From contig CM064713.1 of the NCBI GenBank assembly GCA_032717465.1, forward strand, positions 9,644,950 through 9,708,949: a stretch of 64,000 nt of DNA, read 5' to 3'. The notes beneath the pieces were generated by a model that was not told the DNA's origin, did no database searches, and worked only from the letters and a program-made list of their open reading frames with translations. The position numbers were made by a program, and so were the translations under genes. Source of the DNA: Coenobita brevimanus (Eukaryota; Arthropoda; Malacostraca; Decapoda; Coenobitidae). Below, piece by piece: positions 63,555 through 64,000 of this stretch; position 1 is the stretch's first letter, and every line of letters begins with the position of its first letter.

Positions 63555-64000
63555 TATTACTGCGACGCAGCAGACGTCCACCACCTTCACCCTTTCCACC
63601 ATCCTGGGTGATGGGGGACATTGTTATGACTGATAAATTATTTGTTGGTTTTGTTGATAGAGACCGGACTGATCAAGAACAGTGATGTTGGCTTTTTACT
63701 GTGTGTTTTTATGGTTTTTATCAACTGTAAATATGTATATATTGTAACTATTATTTAGGGGTTGACCGTTGACGTATTTGAAATAGTTTCCTCCTCCCAC
63801 TGACCCTGTTTCTAATATTATTGATGTCCCCTACATTAAACCCCCATTCCTCGACTAACAGTCACGATGCTGATGAGTGCAAGTGTGTAATATGGAAAAG
63901 GTATTGGGCACTTAAGCTGTCGATGATGGTCCTGTTTAGGATGAGGATCTTCACTTTTTGTATATATTTTGTAAATACATTATACCATGTTCCTATGAAG
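63555..64000 (+). mobile_element. Diverged LINE 3' end (ORF2 tail and 3' UTR) after the gap
   Basis: Matches the ORF2 C-terminus (ACCATCCTGGGTGATGG, GAGACCGGACTGATC) and the first 3' UTR module (GATGTCCCCTACATTAA), but with many small insertions and substitutions. A degenerate element A lies at about 63846-63950 and keeps GCTGATGAGTGCAAGTGTG and GTCGATG. It is either an older copy or low-quality sequence. Confidence 0.75.

Noticed and set aside
1..64000. Host genes, tRNA, rRNA, CRISPR arrays or prokaryotic operons
   Set aside because: I saw none; all sequence is accounted for by the two element families, their UTRs, microsatellites and gaps.

Overview
This is a eukaryotic, repeat-only window. 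Every annotatable base belongs to one of two retrotransposon families or to assembly gaps, and I see no host gene, tRNA or rRNA. Poly(A)-tailed LINEs, Ty3/gypsy LTR elements and long TA/TG microsatellites fit an animal genome. An arthropod, perhaps a decapod crustacean, is my guess from the style of the elements, with low confidence.

Region 1 (1-28067, + strand) is a head-to-tail array of a Ty3/gypsy-type LTR retrotransposon with a 4.64 kb period. It holds six internal regions separated by shared 790 bp LTRs (TGTTAC...GTAACA), and it begins and ends inside truncated LTRs. The coding order is gag (one CCHC knuckle), protease (DTGA), integrase (HHCC and D,D35E), then the N-terminal part of a reverse transcriptase. 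Integrase upstream of RT is the unusual order known from Gmr1-like elements. RT stops before its YxDD box and RNase H is absent, so no unit is autonomous. All six units share one gag frameshift; units 1, 2, 3 and 6 also carry an integrase frameshift, while units 4 and 5 keep a 1101-codon reading frame.

Region 2 (28068-39378, - strand) is a second array of the same family facing the first. It is a different sequence lineage (no shared gag frameshift, a longer RT remnant) and is heavily broken. Its first 2.7 kb looks like uncorrected long-read sequence, so the inversion junction is not secure. A 100-N gap ends it.

Region 3 (39479-63454, + strand) is a head-to-tail array of a roughly 6.3 kb LINE of the I superfamily (I/Nimb-like). 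There is one 5'-truncated copy at the gap (L0), three full-length copies (L1-L3) and one copy cut by a second gap (L4). Each poly(A) tail runs directly into the 5' end of the next copy. ORF1 is an RRM-like/CCHC nucleic-acid-binding protein; ORF2 carries endonuclease, RT, RNase H and a C-terminal CCHC motif. Only L3 (55146-61502) has both ORFs intact. In every copy ORF2 lies in the same frame as ORF1, directly after its TAA, and has no in-frame ATG for 453 codons, which points to stop-codon readthrough or non-AUG initiation.

The most novel-looking signal is in the LINE 3' UTR. Two 91-nt sequences, 238 nt apart, fold into the same long hairpin, with at least five compensatory base-pair changes between them and an internal loop that fits a kink-turn. 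A GGGGC-TTCG-GCCCC hairpin then sits just before the poly(A). Window end 63555-64000 is a diverged LINE 3' end after the second gap.
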